A DNA stretch of 64,000 nucleotides from Homarus americanus. Its lineage: Eukaryota > Arthropoda > Malacostraca > Decapoda > Nephropidae. Position 1 is the stretch's first letter; each line of letters starts with the position of its first letter. The notes under the pieces were generated by a model that did not search any database, had not been told where the DNA came from, and saw only the letters and a program-made list of their open reading frames with translations. Positions 59,540-64,000 of this stretch are shown piece after piece. The position numbers and the translations under genes were made by a program. The stretch spans positions 16,530,102-16,594,101 of the forward strand of contig NW_024737042.1 of NCBI RefSeq assembly GCF_018991925.1. Direction: 5' to 3'.

Positions 59540-62250
59540 AGTCTGCAATAGGCCGGTTGGCCTGTGCATGGCAGCTCCTGTCGAGGTTACAACCACTCTC
59601 TCGTCCATGAATCTATCCAGCCTCCTTTTAAATCTTTCCAGCCTGCCATCACTTACTACAAGTTGTTCACTCGTCTCCCACCTATTTGGAAACAGTTTCT
59701 TCTCCTCCTAAACCTAAACTTATTCAACTTAAATCCGTTGCTACAGTCTATCCTGCTCGGATATTATAGAACTTTATCTATATCTTCTTTATTGATTCCT
59801 TTCATCCACTAAATACTTCTATCAGCATAATCGAGGTGTGCATTGCTGGCGCAAGATATAATTGCAATATGACCTCTGCACTCTATTACTTTCACTTCCT
59901 AGATATAAAACCTAATACTCTGTTAGCCTTATTTGGACATTAACGCACTGTTTTCTAGGCCGTAGGTCCTGGCTTACAAGTACTCCTCCTAAGTCTCTTT
60001 CTCAAGTCGACTTCTCTGGGTTGATATTGTTAGGGCTTTATACATTGACAGGATTTGTTCTTCCAATATTAAGTACGCTGCACTTGCTGGTGTTGAATTC
60101 CATTTGTCATTTCTGCCACTCCTGCAATATATTTAAATCCTCCTGTAGTGCATTTGCATCCTGCCCTGAATTAATTTGCCGCCCTATTTTGGTGTCATCT
60201 GCAAACTTGCTTATGTCACTGCTGATCCAGTATCGAGATCGTTTATGTGAATTATGAACAAGTGTTAGTACTGATCCTGGGGAACCCCATAGTTACACAG
60301 CCCGACTCGATTTAAGACCATCTACGCTAACCCTCTGTGTTCTATCGGTGAGCCATGAATTTATCCAATTTAAGACTTTCCCTCGATACCATGAGCTATA
60401 TTTTCTAAGAAGCCTCTGATGCAGTACTCTGTCAAATAGCTGCTAATGTCTAAGTAAATAACATCGTATATTCGTTATTAGCTACTACCTCATAGACTTT
60501 CCTAAGAAAAACGTCAGCAGATATATTAGACAAGATTTACCATTTGTAAATCCATGTTGAGAGTCGTATATTAATTTGCTTTTCTCTAAATGCGCTCGGA
60601 TACTATTTGCTGTGATTAATTCAAAATTTTTCTCACTACTGACGTCAAAACAATCGGCCGGTAATTTGACGCTGATGCTCTGTCTCCATTTTGAATATGT
60701 ATACTACATTTGCCTGTTTCCTAAGTCTGGTACAACTCCTTGTCTAATGATTTTGTAAATAAATTTACAGGGGTCCGCTAATCTGTTCCTTACACTCTTT
60801 CAAAACTCGAGGAAAATTTCATCGGGCCTAGGGTTTTGTCTTCTTTAATTTATTTATCTTAGAACATCCTCTTTTCTGATGATATCCTTTAGTTTCTCTT
60901 CTTCATTACCACTAAATATCAGTTCCACCTCTGGCGTTTCCTCGTGAATTTTTTCTGTGAAAACTGATAAGAAGTAGCTGTTTAATGCTTTGCTTATTTC
61001 CTCACTATCACCGGAAAAAAAAAAGTGTTAATTCAATCCCCATCTCCTAATGATCCTCAAGAATGCTTATATGCAGATACTACCAAGTGTCGAAGGAGTT
61101 TTGTCTGCAACTGTACATAGACTCGAAAAGCGTCATGGTGTTTGAATCTATATTAGCCAAATAAAAATTGCAACCCTTTTGGTGAATGCACAGCAGCACT
61201 AGAGAACACTTTTCTTCATACTCGTTCCCATACCGTGGTACAATCTCTCAGAGGCAACAGATGATTCTGGTGTTGAGGAAAGTTTAGTGGTGGGTTGTTT
61301 CAGCCTTGGGAATTTATCATCTTGTCCCAATAATTCTTTTAAACATTAAAAGGATAAATTGTTTTAAAATGGTATGATACTTTATTTAACCACATCCATT
61401 TTACATAAGCTGCCTGACCTAGGTTGGAGAAGGACGTGTCCTAAGTGCTCGTGATAGTGACCAGAAGAAATGGCTGATAGTGTCATTGTTTTTTGTTGCC
61501 CAGAATTAGGAGCATTTACCGTTTCTGTAGTGCTATTTTCTCAGGTAGTTCTTCCCTACTGTGATATCTCTGATAATATTTTCTTTATTTGTTATTTTCG
61601 ATTATTCTGTATTGTCACCTCTAGTAGGTTCTGTAATTAATGTTTCAAAAAATTGTCCTGTACTTTCGTCTAGGAAGTCTTCCAGATTCTGATAAGCCTG
61701 CAATGTTGTCCCAGTTAATATTTCTGAAGTTGAAATCATGCACAGGTTGTTTATATTTTTAACTACTCATTTCCTGTGACTGCTTCTTTCAAGACTTGGG
61801 GGCCTGTAAATCACTCCCATAGTGGTTTTCTCTTCCCTCGTGATTTCTGCCCATACAGACTAGGTTCCTATTTCACCCTTTATTGAATTAATGCTTCTAC
61901 AACATTTTAATACTGTCACCCAGCGAAAAGAGTCGACCCCTCCCCTTCCTACCTTCCCTGTCCTTGTGAAAAAGGTTGTACTTTATAGTATCTGTTAAAA
62001 TTTTGCTGCGCCAGATTCATCAAGTTTCATTGATTGCTATGATGTCTACATTCTCGGTACATACAACGCTGCTCTCCAACCTTAAGAGTCTATTTTATTT
62101 CTAATGCTCTACTACAGTTTGTATAGTATACATTTAAACTACCCTTCCCTGGTCTGTTTTACCCTTTCCTGAGTAACTAATTTTGCTTTCAGGACCTTGT
62201 TTTTTTGTTCCCTCTCTACCTCTCTCTACAGCGAAACCCCTTTGGAGTGA
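59540..62250 (-). mobile_element. Degenerate CR1/L2-like LINE with endonuclease and reverse transcriptase
   Basis: Same family and orientation as 1160-2150 (shared 3' block gtctgcaataggccggttgg at 59541) but longer. Minus-strand motifs are: endonuclease region near 61680-61870 (TMGVIYRPPS, then a DFN-like block and a LLEVT/GDN-type block), linker and finger region near 60800-61010 (GDSEEISKALNSYFLSVF), and palm motifs near 60180-60300, with FADD encoded at 60194-60205. Many small deletions and stops break every frame. Extent beyond about 62000 is uncertain. It is an old, dead copy. Confidence 0.82.
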
Positions 62251-62639
62251 CAATTTCACGCTCAGGGGATGCGAATAACGTCTTTACCCGCACAGAGACA
62301 AGTGTGCTCCGTCACGAGGCTGTACAGGTAGTCGTTGCCATAGGGATCGTTGCCAGCTATCAATGAATGCCCAACCATTGTTTGCACAATGTTTTCCAGT
62401 CGGCAATTTATAGCAATTGCCCTGGACAGCCATTCACGACCAACCCCTCTTCACAAGCCAGGCTTCCCCTTTTATCAGGATGTTCCTCCCTATCTCTAAT
62501 CTTCTTCCCCAGCCCTTCCTATACCTCTTAGGATTCTCACTCTAACCTTTCCATGTCGTTTCCTCCCACACTAAGACCTTTCCACTGGATTGGTGTTCGT
62601 ATTATTGATGATGGTGTTAGTGGTATCTGTAGGCATTAG

Positions 62640-64000
62640 TGGTCAGCAACCTATGGGCGTGGTGGTGAGGTGGCAACCTGGGCGTGGTGATGGTGGCAAC
62701 CTGGGCGTGGTAAATTGGTGGTGGTAGTCTATGGTGGTAGTAGTCTGGGCCTGGTGGTGGTGGCGTGTTGTGCGTGATGGTGGGGTGGCAACCTGTGACC
62801 TTTGTTGGTGGCATTGTGTGTGTAGTGGTGGTGGTAGTCTGGGCGTGGTGGTGTGTTGTGCGTGGTGGTGGTGGCAGCCTGGGCCTGGTGGTGGCGTGGT
62901 GGTGGGGCCAGTGGTGGTGGTGGTGTGTTGTGCGTGGTGAGCAGCCTGGGCGTGGTGGTGGTAGTAGTCTGCGTGGTGGTGGTGGTTGTGCGTGGTGGTG
63001 ATGGCAGCCTGCATGGTGGTGGTGGTAGTCTGGGCGTGGTGGTGGTAGTAGCTGCGTGGTGGTGGTGTAAGCGTGGTGGTGATGGCAGCCTGGGTGGTGG
63101 TAGTCTGGGCGTGGTGGTGGTAGTAGTCTGGGCGTGGTGGTGGTAGTGTCTGGGCTGGTGGTGGCAGCCTGGGCATGGTGGTGATGGCAGCCTGGGCATG
63201 GTGGTGGTGGCAGCCTGGGCATGGTGGTGGTGGTAGTCTGGGCGTGGTGGTGGTTGTAGTCTGGGCCTGTGGTGGTGTACAGTGCGTGGTGGTGGTGGCA
63301 GCTGGGCCTGGTGGTGGTGGCAGCCTGGGCATGGTGGTGGTGGTAGTCTGGGCGTGGTGGTGGTAGTAGTCTGGGCCTGGTGGTGTGTGTTGTGGTGGTG
63401 GTGGTGGCAGACTGGGCATGGTGGTGGTGGCAGCCTGGGCATGGTGGTGGTAGTAGTCTGGGCCTGGTGGTGGTGTGTTGTGTGGTGGTGGTGGTGGCAG
63501 CCTGGGCATGGTGGTGGTGGCAGCCTGGGCATGGTGGTGGTAGTAGTCTGGGCCTGGTGGTGGTGTGTTGTGCGTGGTGGTGGTGGGCAGCCTGGGCCTG
63601 GTGGTGGTGGCAGCCTGGGCAGCCTGGGTGGTGGTGGTAGTCTGGGCGTGGTGGTGGTAGTAGTCTGGGCCTGGTGGTGGTGTGTTGTGCGTGGTGGTGG
63701 TGGCAGACTGGGCGTGGTGGTGGTAGTAGTCTGGGCGTGGTGGTGGTAGTAGTCTGGGCGTGGTGGTGGTGTGTTGTGCGTGGTGGTGGTGGCAGCCTGG
63801 GCCTGGTGGTGGTGGCAGCCTGGGCATGGTGGTGGTGGTAGTCTGGGCGTGGTGTGGTAGTAGTCTGGGCGTGGTGGTGGTGGCAGCCTGGGCGTGGTGG
63901 TGTAGTCTGGGCCTGGTGGTGGTGGCAGACTGGGCGTGGTGGTGGTGGTGGTAGTCTTGGGCCTGGTGGTGGTGTGTTGTGCGTGGTGGTGATGGCAGAC
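62640..64000 (+). repeat. GC-rich minisatellite array, runs off the window
   Basis: More than 1.3 kb of units built from cagcctgggcrtggtggtgg (about 23-24 bp), interspersed with a tagtctgggcgtggtggtgg variant and a gtgttgtgcgtggtgg variant. The order of variants forms higher-order blocks of roughly 70-100 bp, especially after 63170. Long Trp/Val or Pro/His frames on the two strands are artefacts. The same units end at gap 1 (10565). Confidence 0.95.

Noticed and set aside
62617..63954. Long Pro/His/Thr and Trp/Val frames up to 394 codons
   Set aside because: Every frame of the GC-rich minisatellite lacks stops; no start, domain or splice context supports a gene.

Overview
The window is eukaryotic and repeat-dominated. 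No host protein-coding gene, rRNA or tRNA can be supported. Very long perfect dinucleotide tracts, arthropod-style hAT and pogo-like elements, CR1/L2-like and I-group LINEs, and CsRn1-like and Gmr1-like Ty3/gypsy elements together suggest an arthropod with a large genome, most likely a malacostracan (decapod) crustacean. The organism call is inference; no host gene fixes it. Two runs of exactly 100 N (10566-10665 and 22190-22289) are assembly gaps.

Layout. 1-6.2 kb: decayed LINE pieces (minus strand at 1160-2150 and 4930-6240) and two short hAT-type elements, one with a perfect 8-bp target duplication. 7.4-10.6 kb: a perfect (GT)n of 659 bp, a hAT-like element rich in TATGCA, about 700 bp of (CT)n, and a GC-rich minisatellite ending at gap 1. 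10.7-16.8 kb: an inverted repeat and three pogo-like TA-duplicating elements nested one inside another. 17-22.2 kb: dispersed and foldback repeats, (AT)n tracts, and a second inverted copy of the innermost pogo-like element cut off by gap 2. 22.3-28 kb: a broken LINE reverse transcriptase/RNase H end, tandem and dispersed repeats, an LTR-like fragment and (TTA)n.

28.0-39.5 kb is the clearest structure: a near full-length I-group LINE on the plus strand, bounded by a 14-bp direct repeat, whose 5' untranslated region was later entered by a 5.5 kb CsRn1-like Ty3/gypsy element on the minus strand. That gypsy element keeps a textbook -1 frameshift signal (GGGAAAC plus an H-type pseudoknot) between gag and pol, but carries a protease Asp-to-Glu change, two nonsense codons and a 5'-truncated gag. 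40.0-46.1 kb holds a second complete LTR element with TAAA target duplications. Its integrase precedes its reverse transcriptase, the gene order of the Gmr1 clade.

46.1-54.3 kb: a possible LTR remnant, a hAT element carrying a Harbinger-like MITE, a hAT MITE, and two hAT elements keeping recognisable transposase fragments. 54.7-56.6 kb: a large foldback repeat enclosing a LINE tail and (TAA)n. 56.6-59.3 kb: the gag-like ORF1 of a relative of the 28-39.5 kb LINE, split by an insertion. 59.5-62.3 kb: another decayed CR1/L2-like LINE (minus). From 62.6 kb to the window end: more than 1.3 kb of the same minisatellite seen beside gap 1.

No operons or cellular pathways are visible. The biology is one of nested retrotransposons and DNA transposons, some young enough to keep target duplications and near-identical LTRs.
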